Shown: positions 1 through 8,430 of the stretch, in pieces
Numbering within the stretch: position 1 is the first letter of the stretch
How the letters are laid out: each line of letters begins with the position of its first letter
DNA from: Actinomycetes bacterium
GTDB taxonomy: Bacteria; Actinomycetota; Acidimicrobiia; Acidimicrobiales; RAAP-2
NCBI GenBank assembly: GCA_021795095.1
Contig: JAJYPU010000011.1
Location: forward strand, 1-29,812
DNA: 29,812 nucleotides
Direction: 5' to 3'
Program-made: the position numbers and the translations under genes
Notes under the pieces: model-generated
Told to the model about the DNA's origin: nothing
Databases searched by the model: none
The model's input: the letters and a program-made list of their open reading frames with translations, nothing else

Positions 1-415
1 CAGCCTTGTAGAGGTTGAGGAAGAACATCACTGACTGGGCGTCCACGGTCTGACCGTCGGCGAACTTCCAGCCCTTCATCTTGATGGTCAGCGTCTTGTT
101 GCCGTTGGTCCATACTGGCGAGTTAGCCAGTGACAAGGAGGGAACGTACGCCGGTGAGGTGCCCAGTCCGAACCAATACATCGGTCGGAACATCAACATC
201 TGGAACTGGTTCAGGGTCGAGACCGAGAAGTTTGCAAATCCCACGTAGGGGAAGATGTAGTTCGGCGGTGTCTGCGGCGCTTCAGCGAAGGTGATCGTTC
301 CCTTCGGTGCGGAAGCGCCACTTGGGCTTGAGCTAGCCATTGTGAGACCCAGCGCTAACGAACTGGCCGAGATGGCCAGCGTTGCGCCGAGTCGTAACCT
401 TCGACGGACATTCAT
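1..415 (-). CDS. Peptide-type ABC transporter solute-binding protein, N-terminal part (cut by window edge)
   Basis: The reverse strand reads from an ATG at 415 through 138 codons and runs off the left edge. Residues 1-36 form a Sec-type signal: a basic start (MNVRRRLRLG), a hydrophobic core and an Ala/Ser-rich end, with no lipobox Cys. The mature start (GTITFAEAPQTPPNYIFP), a later SLANSPVWT stretch and KGWKFADGQTVDA match the N-terminal lobe of SBP_bac_5 family proteins, where 'W.F.DG..v.A.dV.f' is the usual signature. The family binds oligopeptides, nickel or similar ligands outside the membrane for an ABC importer. The ligand cannot be told from this part. The start is supported by a strong Shine-Dalgarno GGGGAGG at 424-430, 8 nt upstream, unlike most genes in this window. 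No permease or ATPase gene lies inside the window; they may be to the left. Confidence 0.9.
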   Translation of the reverse strand, partial: MNVRRRLRLGATLAISASSLALGLTMASSSPSGASAPKGTITFAEAPQTPPNYIFPYVGFANFSVSTLNQFQMLMFRPMYWFGLGTSPAYVPSLSLANSPVWTNGNKTLTIKMKGWKFADGQTVDAQSVMFFLNLYKA

Positions 416-434
416 TGATTCAACCTCCCCTAGT

Positions 435-477
435 GGTCACATCGCTGTGGCCAGCTCTCGTCACCCTTTTGTGACGA
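435..477 (-). promoter_or_regulatory. Two adjacent inverted repeats in the leader of the solute-binding protein gene
   Basis: TCGTCAC (458-464) and GTGACGA (471-477) are perfect 7-bp arms around CCTTTT. Directly next to it GGTCACA (435-441) and TGTGGCC (446-452) form arms with one mismatch around TCGC. Both lie between the putative promoter and the SD at 424-430. They could be operator half-sites (shared core GTCAC/GTGAC) or two small RNA hairpins in the leader; sequence alone does not decide. Confidence 0.45.
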
Positions 478-497
478 TGTCCTCACCTTATCCCACT

Positions 498-526
498 CTT
501 ATGTTGGTGCGGTGTGGCAGGAACAA
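498..526 (-). promoter_or_regulatory. Possible promoter of the solute-binding protein gene
   Basis: On the minus strand TTGTTC (521-526) and CATAAG (498-503) are 17 bp apart, a sigma-70-like arrangement that would give a leader of about 75 nt. The match is moderate and GGATAAGG nearby is an alternative -10. This is inference from spacing only. Confidence 0.3.
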
Positions 527-742
527 CAATTCAAAGGAAGAATTAACTCTACGGAAATAGGGGCTGACCTGCGTCGCGACGAATAGGCGTACCGGGTCGG
601 GTCGGACAATTTCACGTGTCGACCCCCACCGGTCCACTTTTTGGGGTACGTCGCGCGAGTGACGTTGTCGCGTGGTTCGGGCACGATAAGCGGTCTATGA
701 ATTGGTGTGACTAGCCAGTAAGCGTGACGAAGCGTTCGGCGC

Positions 743-1663
743 TCAGCGCATCGCCGCAACGAGAATTTCCGGTGTCGTCGGACACGTGAAACGGAATCCC
801 CGATCGATCAATCTCGCCGGCTGGACCCGCTGGCTGGCGAGCACCGCCTCGTGGGCGAGCTGGGGACCGAGCGCGACCGCGAGGGCGGCGGCGGGCACGC
901 GGAGCACGGCTGGACGGCCCAGGGCATGTGCGAGGGCGCGGGTGAAGGCACGATTAGTCACCGGATCAGGTGCGCTGAGGTTGACAGGTCCCGCGTCGGG
1001 CTGGTCGATCAGTGACAGAATCGCGCGCACCTCATCGACGAGCGCGATCGGGCTGATCCACTGGCGTCCATCGCCGAGGACACCCCCGAGGCCCAACTTG
1101 AACAATGGCAGCTGTCGCTTGAGTGCCCCGCCACTGGCGCTCATGACGATACCGGTGCGTAACGTGGTCACTACGGTCCCCGTGTTGGCTGCGGGCTGGG
1201 CGGCGTCTTCCCAGGCTTGGCAGACCGATGCGAGGAAGTCGCTGCCGTGCGTCGAGGTCTCATCGAGCAACTCGCTTTCTCGCGAACCGTAGATGCCGAT
1301 CGCCGATCCGCTGGCGAGCACCCCCACACCGCTCGCGAGGGACGCGATCGCCCGGACGACGAGCGCCGTGGAGGTCAGTCGGGACTGAAGGATGAGTGCC
1401 TTGCGCTCGTCGTTCCAGCGCCGGTCGCCGATGCCAGCTCCCGCGAGGTGCACGATGGCGTCCAGGCCACCCACTCGACGCAGGTCGCCATCGTCAAGGA
1501 CATTGGTGGCCGGATCCCATCGGATCGTCTCGCCTGTTGCGGTCCCGCCGGTCGGGCGAACGAAGGTCACCACCGTGTCGCCGTGATCCGTCAGGGCCTG
1601 GGCAGTCGCCCGGCCGATTAGGCCCGATGCCCCCGTCAGGCCGACGCGCACAGGTCGTTCCAC
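743..1663 (-). CDS. TIGR01777/YfcH-type NAD(P)-dependent epimerase, SDR39U1-like
   Basis: The 306-residue product is an extended (atypical) short-chain dehydrogenase. GASGLIG at residues 11-17 is the Rossmann dinucleotide loop, an IVHLAGAGIGDRRW stretch follows beta-4, and GSAIGIYGSRE carries the YG motif of this family. The C-terminal part (PDPVTNRAFTRALAHALGRP to RGFRF) is the DUF1731 tail that defines TIGR01777 proteins. The substrate of this family is not established. The listed start is a GTG inside the last codons of the upstream hydrolase gene (28-nt overlap); a second GTG four codons later (MRVGLTG) would leave a 16-nt overlap and is equally possible. The overlap indicates translational coupling with the hydrolase. 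Confidence 0.9.
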   Translation of the reverse strand: MERPVRVGLTGASGLIGRATAQALTDHGDTVVTFVRPTGGTATGETIRWDPATNVLDDGDLRRVGGLDAIVHLAGAGIGDRRWNDERKALILQSRLTSTALVVRAIASLASGVGVLASGSAIGIYGSRESELLDETSTHGSDFLASVCQAWEDAAQPAANTGTVVTTLRTGIVMSASGGALKRQLPLFKLGLGGVLGDGRQWISPIALVDEVRAILSLIDQPDAGPVNLSAPDPVTNRAFTRALAHALGRPAVLRVPAAALAVALGPQLAHEAVLASQRVQPARLIDRGFRFTCPTTPEILVAAMR

Positions 1664-2439
1664 GCCCGCTCGATCAATCGGGCGAGCTGATCGGGGTGGC
1701 TCAGGTGGGCGCCGTGGCCGGCGTCGGGCAACTCAACCCCCTGAATAAGGGGATTGAGCGAGTGGAGCAACGCGGTCAATTGTCGGTAGTAGGGCGCGCG
1801 TGCCCAGCTGCCGAAGGCGTAGATCGTCGGCGCGGCGATGTCAGCGATGTGGAACGGCTCGGGCTGACTCAGGACCGAGAGGTCGGCGACGAGGGCCGCA
1901 CCGTCGAGCCGGCGCGAATCGCGTTCGGCTTCGCTGAGCCGCTCCCAGGTCTCGACCGACACCATCCGCTTGAAGAATCGCTCGGCCTCCTCGGAAGGAT
2001 CAGTGTCGGGCGCGACTGGGCGGTGATCTCGCTCGAGCACCCAGGGCAGCGGCGCCTCGAAGTTGATCACCTGGGCGAACAGCGACGGTTCGCGCAGGGC
2101 GGCCCCGAAACTGACCAAGCCGCCAAAACTATGGCCGAAGACCATGACGGGTCGCTGCGAGGCCTCGATGCTCGCGAGTGCGATGAGGTCGTCGACGTGG
2201 CGCTCCAAGGTGACCGGGCCCGATCCGCGCGAACCTTGATAGCCGCGCCGGTCATAGGCGATGACGTCGAAGCGCTCGACACGACGGGCGAGTCGCGCGA
2301 AGGATCCACCGCGGTCGAGTCCGCCATGAACACAGATCAGCGTTGCGACGGGTTCGTTGACTCGGCGTTCGGCGACGGCGAGCCCGACCACGGGGGAGTC
2401 GACGGCGCGCAGTCCGCGGGGAGGGTCCGGAGTGGTCAC
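1636..2439 (-). CDS. Alpha/beta-hydrolase
   Basis: The product has 267 residues and the alpha/beta-hydrolase fold pattern: an oxyanion-loop motif CVHGGLDRGGSF (about residue 37), the nucleophile elbow GHSFGG (Ser104), a cap region in the middle, and the C-terminal His segment DAGHGAHLSHPDQ (His about 242-245). These support a serine hydrolase; substrate and physiological role cannot be read from the sequence. It begins at a GTG (2437-2439) with no Shine-Dalgarno, six bases after a TAGATT -10 box, so a leaderless mRNA is likely. It is first in a two-gene operon with the epimerase and is divergent from kgd across 72 bp. Confidence 0.9.
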   Translation of the reverse strand: MTTPDPPRGLRAVDSPVVGLAVAERRVNEPVATLICVHGGLDRGGSFARLARRVERFDVIAYDRRGYQGSRGSGPVTLERHVDDLIALASIEASQRPVMVFGHSFGGLVSFGAALREPSLFAQVINFEAPLPWVLERDHRPVAPDTDPSEEAERFFKRMVSVETWERLSEAERDSRRLDGAALVADLSVLSQPEPFHIADIAAPTIYAFGSWARAPYYRQLTALLHSLNPLIQGVELPDAGHGAHLSHPDQLARLIERAWNDLCASA

Positions 2440-2445
2440 GTAGGC

Positions 2446-2451
2446 AATCTA
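2446..2451 (-). promoter_or_regulatory. -10 box TAGATT, leaderless hydrolase promoter
   Basis: TAGATT on the minus strand ends six bases before the GTG at 2439. No SD precedes that GTG. The same TANNNT-N6 layout recurs at other first genes in the window. No good -35 box is visible. Confidence 0.6.
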
Positions 2452-2499
2452 CTGGCCGGGGCGAGGGCGAGGACCAATCCAAAACGGCCGCGCGAGCCC

Positions 2500-2505
2500 T
2501 AGTCT
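2500..2505 (+). promoter_or_regulatory. -10 box TAGTCT, leaderless kgd promoter
   Basis: TAGTCT ends six bases before the kgd GTG at 2512, which places transcription start at or next to the start codon. The back-to-back TAGATT for the divergent hydrolase lies 48 bp away, so the two promoters share upstream DNA. Confidence 0.6.
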
Positions 2506-2511
2506 GGTGAG

Positions 2512-5500
2512 GTGACGACGCCACCTTCCAACCCTTCGTCCGCGCCAGTCAAGGGGTCCTTCGGACCGAACGCTTGGCTCGTGGACGACATGTTCGACCG
2601 ATTTCTCACCGACCCACAGTCGGTCTCTTCGAGTTGGCGCGAGTTCTTCGCCGACTACCAGCGTTCGACCGTGCCGACGGTCGCCTCCGCCGCGGCGAGT
2701 GTGCCACTGGCGCCGAGCGCTGTTGTGCGTGAGGTGAACGAGGGCGCCACGCCTCTACGTGGCGCCGCGGCACGGATCGTGACGAACATGAACGCGAGTC
2801 TCGCCGTGCCGACCGCGACCAGTGTGCGCAGCGTCTCGGCGCGTCTGCTCGAGATCAACCGCTCGGCGCTGAATGAGGCGTTGAGCCGGGCGAGCGGTGC
2901 GAAAGTGTCCTTTACCCACCTCATCGCGTTCGCCGTCGTCAAGGGACTCGTCGCCATTCCTGCGATGAACGCCTCCTTCGTGGAGGCTGTCGACCAGAAG
3001 GGGACACCGGGGATTTTGCGCCACGACCACGTCGGCCTCGGTCTGGCCGTTGACGTTGAGAAGAGCGATGGTTCCCGCAACTTGATGGTGCCGGTCATCC
3101 GCGACGCGGACGCCATGGACTTTCGGACGTTCCTACTCGCCTACGAGGACATCATCCGCAAGGTTCACGCCGGCAAGGTCGGCGCGGACGACTTCGTGGG
3201 CGCATCGGTCTCGTTGACGAACCCGGGAACCCTCGGTACCGTGCAGTCGGTCCCGCGGCTGATGTCGGGTCAAGGCGCGATCATCGGTGTCGGGGCGCTC
3301 ACCTGGCCACCAGGTTTCGAGGCGGCCGACAGCCGTGCCCTGGCCGACCTCGGTGTCGGCAAGGTGATGAACCTGACGTCCACCTACGACCACCGGATCA
3401 TCCAGGGGGCCGAGTCTGGCCTCTTCCTCAAGTTCGTGGCCGAGTGCTTGACGGGTCAGCACCAGTTCTACGATGAGGTCTTCGCATCGCTGGGCATTCC
3501 CTACGAACCGTCGCGATGGTCGATGGACCACAACTCACCGGCCGGCGGCGACGAGTCCGAGCGGGTGCTCAAGCAGATCCGCGTCCAAGAATTGATCAAT
3601 ATGTACCGGGTGCGCGGTCACCTCTACGCGCACCTCGACCCCCTGCATAGTGATCCGCCGCCGGTGCACGACGAGCTCGAGCTGTCGACGTACGGACTCT
3701 CGATCTGGGACCTCCCACGCCGTTTCATCACCGGCGGACTCGCGGGTCGCGACGAGGCCTCGCTCGAAGAGATCCTCGGCATCTTGCGTGACGCCTACTG
3801 TCGCACGACCGGCATCGAATACGGTCACATCATGGATCCGGCGCAGAAGCGGTGGATCCAAGCCCGTGTGGAGGGCGTGAAGTCGACGATGAGCGGCGAC
3901 GAGCAGCGCCGGGTGCTGTCGGCGCTCAACGAGGCGGAGGTCTTCGAGCGGTTCCTCCACTCGCGCTACGTCGGTCAGAAGCGATTCGGGCTCGAGGGCG
4001 CCGAGTCGACCATCGTCGCGCTGCAGACCATCCTTGACGCGGCGGCCGATGACGGTGTGCGCGAAGCAGTGATTGGCATGGCTCACCGCGGTCGATTGAA
4101 CGTTCTCGCCAATGTCGTGGGCAAGTCCTACAGCGACATCTTCTCCGAGTTCGAGGGCAACCTCGACCCCGAGAGTGTGCAGGGCAGCGGGGACGTGAAG
4201 TACCACAAGGGCGCTCACGGGTCGTTCCGCAACGCCGCCGGGGCGGCAATCGACGTCTCGATGGCGTCGAACCCCTCCCACCTCGAGGCGGTGAGCCCGG
4301 TCGTCGAGGGTATCGTGCGGGCCAAGCAAGACCAGATTCTGCGGCCCGGGGACGGTTCCGTGGTGAACGCCGCGGTCGAGCGATACCCGTACCTTCCCAT
4401 CCTGGTCCACGGCGACGCGGCCTTCGCCGGACAGGGGGTCGTCGCCGAGACGCTGAACCTCTCGCAGTTGTCGGGTTATCACGTCGGTGGCGCGATCCAC
4501 ATCGTCATCAACAACCAGGTCGGATTCACCACCGCGCCGGAGTCCGCTCGTTCGAGCGTCTACCCGACTGACGTGGCCAAGATGATCCAGGCTCCCATCT
4601 TCCACGTGAACGGAGATGACCCCGAGGCCTGCGCCCGCGCGGCACGACTCGCCTTCGACTATCGCCAGACGTTCCAGCGTGACGTGGTGATCGACATCGT
4701 GTGCTACCGGCGCCACGGGCACAACGAGGGCGACGACCCCAGTTACACCCAACCCCAGATGTACAAGATCATCGACCAGTTGCGCTCGGTGCGCAAGATC
4801 TACACCGAGACCTTGGTGCGACGCGGCGACATCTCGCTCGAGGAGGCCGAGCGCGCCCTTGACGAGTTCAACGCCCGACTCCAGAGCGTGCTCGACGAGG
4901 TACGCACGGTCCCCGTGCCGACGCTGCAGGGCGTTCCCGTCCTCGAGGTCACCCCGGACGCAACGGCGCCCGAAACCGGCGTGGCGCGAGATGTCCTGCT
5001 CGCGGTGGCGTCGGCGACGATGACGGCGCCGAGCGGGTTCACGATCCACCCCAAGCTCGAGCGTCAGTTCGCTCAGCGTCGCACCCTGCTCGAGGGTGGC
5101 GAGGTCGATTGGGCCCTCGGCGAGGCGCTGGCGTTCGGCACGCTGCTCGTGGACGGCACCAACGTGCGCCTGATCGGTCAGGATTCGCGTCGTGGCACTT
5201 TCTCGCACCGTCACGCGGCACTGATCGACTACGAGACCGGTGACCAGTACATCCCGCTCGCGAACCTCGACACGCGGGCCTTCTTCACCGTGCGCGACTC
5301 CTTCCTCAGCGAGTACGCGGCCCTGGGCTTCGAATACGGCTACTCGGTCGAGTCCAATCGGACACTGGTGGCCTGGGAGGCGCAGTTCGGTGACTTCGTC
5401 AATGGCGCCGAGATCATCATCGACAACTTCCTCGTCGCCGCCGAGGACAAGTGGGGACAGCGCGCCGGCCTAGTGATGCTGCTCCCGCACGGTTACGAGG

Positions 5501-6120
5501 GTCAGGGCCCCGAGCACTCCAGCGGGCGAATCGAGCGATTCCTCTCGCTGAGCGCGCGTAACAACCTGCGCATCGCCCAGCCGACGACCGCGGCGCAGTA
5601 CTTCCACTTGCTGCGTAGTCAGGTAAGCCGTGACTCGGTGACCCCACTCATCGTCTTCACGCCCAAGTCGATGTTGCGCGCGGCCCAGACCCGCTCGACG
5701 CTGAGTGAGTTCGAGCACGGCTCGTTTCAGACCGTGCTCGACGATCCCCACGTCCAGCACGACCAGGTGACGCGTGTCGTGTTCGCCTCAGGCAAGATCG
5801 CGCACGAGGCGCTCGCGCGTCGCGCCGAGGTCAGCGCCGACCACGTGGCCGTGGTGCGGGTGGAACAGCTCTACCCGTGGCCCCACGACGAGATCGACGC
5901 AGTCCTCGCGTCCTACCCGAAGCTGGCTGAGGTCGTGTGGCTCCAAGAGGAGCCCGAGAACATGGGCGCGTGGCCCTTCGTCCACCACCAGGTGCACCGC
6001 CAGCTACGCGACGTGGCGATCAGTCACGTCGCGCGGGCTGAGTCTGCGAGCCCCGCGACTGGCAGCTCGTTGATCCACGTCGCCGAGCAGTCCGACTTGC
6101 TGACTCGAGCGATCGGGTGA
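2512..6120 (+). CDS. kgd: Multifunctional 2-oxoglutarate decarboxylase/dehydrogenase E1o with fused E2o acyltransferase domain
   Basis: The 1202-residue product matches the length and domain order of actinobacterial Kgd/OdhA (about 1220-1230 residues). Residues 1-45 are the short E1-type leader (NAWLVDDMFDRF, WREFF). Residues about 85-340 are a 2-oxoacid dehydrogenase acyltransferase domain without a lipoyl domain; its active-site segment is TYDHRIIQGAESG with His294. From about 365 on is the ThDP-dependent E1o part: MAHRGRLNVLANVVGK (523-538), GDAAFAGQGVVAETLNLS (634 on), INNQVGF (666-672), then transketolase-type pyrimidine and C-terminal domains. It converts 2-oxoglutarate to succinyl-CoA in the TCA cycle, in this phylum together with a separate lipoyl protein and E3 (established knowledge). 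The GTG start is chosen because the leader motif follows at once and a -10 box lies six bases upstream. It overlaps the next gene by GTGA. Confidence 0.97.
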   Translation: MTTPPSNPSSAPVKGSFGPNAWLVDDMFDRFLTDPQSVSSSWREFFADYQRSTVPTVASAAASVPLAPSAVVREVNEGATPLRGAAARIVTNMNASLAVPTATSVRSVSARLLEINRSALNEALSRASGAKVSFTHLIAFAVVKGLVAIPAMNASFVEAVDQKGTPGILRHDHVGLGLAVDVEKSDGSRNLMVPVIRDADAMDFRTFLLAYEDIIRKVHAGKVGADDFVGASVSLTNPGTLGTVQSVPRLMSGQGAIIGVGALTWPPGFEAADSRALADLGVGKVMNLTSTYDHRIIQGAESGLFLKFVAECLTGQHQFYDEVFASLGIPYEPSRWSMDHNSPAGGDESERVLKQIRVQELINMYRVRGHLYAHLDPLHSDPPPVHDELELSTYGLSIWDLPRRFITGGLAGRDEASLEEILGILRDAYCRTTGIEYGHIMDPAQKRWIQARVEGVKSTMSGDEQRRVLSALNEAEVFERFLHSRYVGQKRFGLEGAESTIVALQTILDAAADDGVREAVIGMAHRGRLNVLANVVGKSYSDIFSEFEGNLDPESVQGSGDVKYHKGAHGSFRNAAGAAIDVSMASNPSHLEAVSPVVEGIVRAKQDQILRPGDGSVVNAAVERYPYLPILVHGDAAFAGQGVVAETLNLSQLSGYHVGGAIHIVINNQVGFTTAPESARSSVYPTDVAKMIQAPIFHVNGDDPEACARAARLAFDYRQTFQRDVVIDIVCYRRHGHNEGDDPSYTQPQMYKIIDQLRSVRKIYTETLVRRGDISLEEAERALDEFNARLQSVLDEVRTVPVPTLQGVPVLEVTPDATAPETGVARDVLLAVASATMTAPSGFTIHPKLERQFAQRRTLLEGGEVDWALGEALAFGTLLVDGTNVRLIGQDSRRGTFSHRHAALIDYETGDQYIPLANLDTRAFFTVRDSFLSEYAALGFEYGYSVESNRTLVAWEAQFGDFVNGAEIIIDNFLVAAEDKWGQRAGLVMLLPHGYEGQGPEHSSGRIERFLSLSARNNLRIAQPTTAAQYFHLLRSQVSRDSVTPLIVFTPKSMLRAAQTRSTLSEFEHGSFQTVLDDPHVQHDQVTRVVFASGKIAHEALARRAEVSADHVAVVRVEQLYPWPHDEIDAVLASYPKLAEVVWLQEEPENMGAWPFVHHQVHRQLRDVAISHVARAESASPATGSSLIHVAEQSDLLTRAIG

Positions 6121-7232
6121 GCGCGGCGCGCACGCGACTACGAGTCGTGATCGACGGCTCGAACCTCGCCACCGAAGGTCGCACCGACCCGAGCCTCAGC
6201 CAACTGGACGATGTGATCAGCGCGTTTCGAGAGGAGAATCCCCGTGCGGAGCTCATCGTCGTGGTTGACGCGAGCTTCGGCCACCGCGTCGCGAGTGGGG
6301 AGCGGGCGCGGTTCAAGGACCGTGAGCTCGATGGCACGATCGTGACGCCGCCAGCCGGCGCGATCGGCCGGGGCGACGCCTTCATCTTGAAGATCGCCGA
6401 CCGCATCAACGGTGTCGTTCTCAGCAACGACTCGTTCCAAGAGTTCCACGCCATCTACCCCTGGCTGTTCGACGAGGGCCGACTCATCGGCGGCAAGCCG
6501 GTCTCCGGGGTCGGATGGATCTTCACCCCGCGGCTACCCGTGCGCGGCGTGAAGAGCGCCCGGACCGTGAAGAAGCTCGCCGTGCTGATGCCCGAGGGCG
6601 TGACCCCGTCGATCGGCACCACCATCACCCCGGCCAAGCCGAGCGCGAAGCCGGCCGCCGCCAAGGTCCCCGCGGCGAAGAAAACACCGGAGAAAGCGGC
6701 TCGGCCCACCAAGCGGGCGACCAAGGTGTCGCGGGCCAGCGTCGAGACGGCACCGCCCGTGAAGGCCACCGCCGCCAAAGCAACCAAGGTCGTCAAGAAG
6801 GCCGACGGAGCAAAGAAGGCACCAGCGAAGAAGGCGCCGCCGGCGAAGACCGCGGCAAAGCGCACGGTCAAGTCGAGCGCGCCCGTCAAGGCCGCGCCGG
6901 TGCTCGAGCCAGCACCGCCGGTGAACGTTCCGGCGGTGGCGCTGCGCCGCGGACGTCAGCCGGTGAATCCCGAGGACGTCTTCGCCCGCTTCCGCTCCGC
7001 CTTCAAGGTGAACTCACGCCTGGAGGGCGAGGTCACGACCTTCACGTCGCACGGTGCGGTGATCACCGTCGCCTTCAAGGGCGGCCAGGTCGAGTGCTAC
7101 GCCCCGACAACGCTGCTCGGCGACCCGCCACCAGCGCGGGCGCGCGACGTGTTGAAACGGGGTGATCGGCGAACGTTCCGGCTGATCACCGTCGACCCCG
7201 AGCGTCGGATCGCAGAGCTGGCCCTCGCGTGA
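6117..7232 (+). CDS. NYN-domain RNase-like protein with basic linker and S1-like domain
   Basis: The product has 371 residues in three parts. Residues 8-145 are a NYN (PIN-like) nuclease domain of the Zc3h12a/N4BP1 kind: VVIDGSN (Asp13, Asn16), VVVDASFG (Asp51), GRGDAFIL (Asp87) and VLSNDSF (Asp105) provide the acidic metal-binding set expected for an active RNase. Residues about 165-270 are a lysine/alanine/proline-rich linker like the tail of histone H1. Residues about 285-371 resemble an S1/OB RNA-binding fold (SRLEGEVTTFTSHGAVITV, ending DPERRIAELALA). RNA cleavage or RNA binding is inferred; no target is visible. The GTG start overlaps the kgd stop by GTGA, and the stop overlaps the next start the same way, so it is made from the kgd transcript. 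Confidence 0.88.
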   Translation: MSAARTRLRVVIDGSNLATEGRTDPSLSQLDDVISAFREENPRAELIVVVDASFGHRVASGERARFKDRELDGTIVTPPAGAIGRGDAFILKIADRINGVVLSNDSFQEFHAIYPWLFDEGRLIGGKPVSGVGWIFTPRLPVRGVKSARTVKKLAVLMPEGVTPSIGTTITPAKPSAKPAAAKVPAAKKTPEKAARPTKRATKVSRASVETAPPVKATAAKATKVVKKADGAKKAPAKKAPPAKTAAKRTVKSSAPVKAAPVLEPAPPVNVPAVALRRGRQPVNPEDVFARFRSAFKVNSRLEGEVTTFTSHGAVITVAFKGGQVECYAPTTLLGDPPPARARDVLKRGDRRTFRLITVDPERRIAELALA

Positions 7233-7663
7233 ACGGCCTCTCTCTCGACCCCCGGGACTGGTTGCCGCACCGCGAGCCCTTCCTGCTGCTCGACGTGCTG
7301 CTCGAGATCGAGCCCGGAGTCCACGCGACCGCGACGTGGACGCTTCGCGGTGACGAGTGGTTCTTCCCGGGCCACTTCCCGGGCCGTCCGACGACGCCCG
7401 GTGTGCTCTTGCTCGAGTCCCTGGCTCAGTGCGGTGGTGTCGCGGTGTTGGCCGACGAGCGCTATCGCGGACGACTGCCCCTCTTCGGCGGCGTCGAGCA
7501 CGCTCGGTTCCGCCGCCAGGTCGTCCCCGGCGACACGGTGACCCTGCGCTGCGAAATGACCCGTCTCTCGGCGCGGGCCGGTAAGGGCCACGGTGTCGCG
7601 TCCGTTGGCGGCGAGGTGGCCGCCGAAGCGGATCTCCTCTTCGTCCTCGCCGACCTGACGTGA
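7229..7663 (+). CDS. FabZ-like hotdog-fold 3-hydroxyacyl-ACP dehydratase
   Basis: The product has 144 residues, the usual size of a single-hotdog FabZ. WLPHREPFLLLD matches the family's 'lPHRyPfLlvD' opening. The active-site helix FPGHFPGRPTTPGVLLLESLAQ contains the catalytic His49 and Glu63. FabZ dehydrates 3-hydroxyacyl-ACP to trans-2-enoyl-ACP in type II fatty acid synthesis. As many actinobacteria use a type I FAS, this may instead act on another acyl thioester; the sequence does not say which. It lies in the kgd operon with GTGA overlaps on both sides (7229-7232 and 7660-7663). Confidence 0.88.
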   Translation: MNGLSLDPRDWLPHREPFLLLDVLLEIEPGVHATATWTLRGDEWFFPGHFPGRPTTPGVLLLESLAQCGGVAVLADERYRGRLPLFGGVEHARFRRQVVPGDTVTLRCEMTRLSARAGKGHGVASVGGEVAAEADLLFVLADLT

Positions 7664-8430
7664 AGATCGCCACCTGGAACGTCAACTCGGTCGCGGCTCG
7701 GATGGCCCGACTGACCTCGTGGCTCGGCGACGCTCGGCCCGACGTGGTCTTGATCCAAGAAACGAAGTCCACCGAAGAGCGGTTTCCCGTCGCGGCGATC
7801 GCGGACGCGGGCTACGACGTCGCTCACTACGGCCAGGGACAGTGGAATGGTGTAGCCATCCTCTCGAGGTTGGGCGTGACCGACGTGCAGCGGGGCTTCG
7901 GTGACCAAGACCCCGAAGCGCGCATCATCGGCGCGACGTGTGGCGGGGTCCGGGTCTATTCCTGTTACGTCCCCAATGGGCGGTCACTCGACGATCCCCA
8001 CTATCGCTACAAGCTCGAATGGCTCGGTCGTCTCAGCGAGCTGGCGGCGAAGCGTCCCGACGGTCCGTTCGTCCTCGGCGGTGACTTCAACGTCGCACCG
8101 TCGGACCTCGACTGCTGGGACCCGACGAGCTTCGTCGGCGCGACGCACGTGAGTGAACCCGAGCGCGCGGCCATCCGCGCGATCGAGTCGACGGGCCTCG
8201 TTGACCTGATCCGAGTGCTCCACCCGGACGAGCCGGCCTACTCGTGGTGGGACTACCGCGGTGGCGCCTTCCACAAGAATCACGGACTGCGCATCGACCT
8301 GTTGCTCGTCGACGAGACCCTGGGCCGACGAGCGATGGCCGGGTACGTCGACCGAGAGGCCCGCAAGGGGGAGAAGCCGTCAGACCACGCGCCCGTCATC
8401 GCCGAGTTCGACCTCGCATCAGAAGGCTGA
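7660..8430 (+). CDS. xth: Exodeoxyribonuclease III (AP endonuclease)
   Basis: The product has 256 residues, the family's normal length. MKIATWNVNSVAAR (Asn7), VVLIQETK (catalytic Glu34), VLGGDFNVAPSDLD, YSWWDYRGGAFHKNHGLRIDLLL and SDHAPVIAEF are the conserved motifs of the ExoIII/Xth branch of the EEP fold. It cleaves DNA 5' of abasic sites and removes 3' nucleotides in base excision repair. It starts at a GTG overlapping the stop of the hotdog gene and is last in the kgd operon. Its last 12 bp overlap the end of the convergent ThDP-enzyme gene, so no room for an intergenic terminator exists. Confidence 0.96.
   Translation: MKIATWNVNSVAARMARLTSWLGDARPDVVLIQETKSTEERFPVAAIADAGYDVAHYGQGQWNGVAILSRLGVTDVQRGFGDQDPEARIIGATCGGVRVYSCYVPNGRSLDDPHYRYKLEWLGRLSELAAKRPDGPFVLGGDFNVAPSDLDCWDPTSFVGATHVSEPERAAIRAIESTGLVDLIRVLHPDEPAYSWWDYRGGAFHKNHGLRIDLLLVDETLGRRAMAGYVDREARKGEKPSDHAPVIAEFDLASEG

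Larger units (their letters stand above)
416..742. other. Intergenic region of 327 bp
   Basis: No convincing gene is seen here. Short open frames at 499-759 (minus) and 291-560 (plus) lack start signals and resemble no family. The left third holds the leader, palindromes and SD of the solute-binding protein gene. The right part separates it from the end of the epimerase gene; a C-run/G-run pairing near 625-645 is too weak to call a terminator. Confidence 0.6.

Noticed and set aside
1396..2502. 368-codon plus-strand open frame
   Set aside because: It is opposite the epimerase and hydrolase genes, which carry clear motifs; its product is low-complexity Arg/Gly-rich.
3535..5214. 559-codon open frame antisense to kgd
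   Set aside because: It is a GC-rich codon-position shadow of kgd, is Arg/His/Val/Leu-rich, has no family resemblance and lies entirely inside a well-supported gene.
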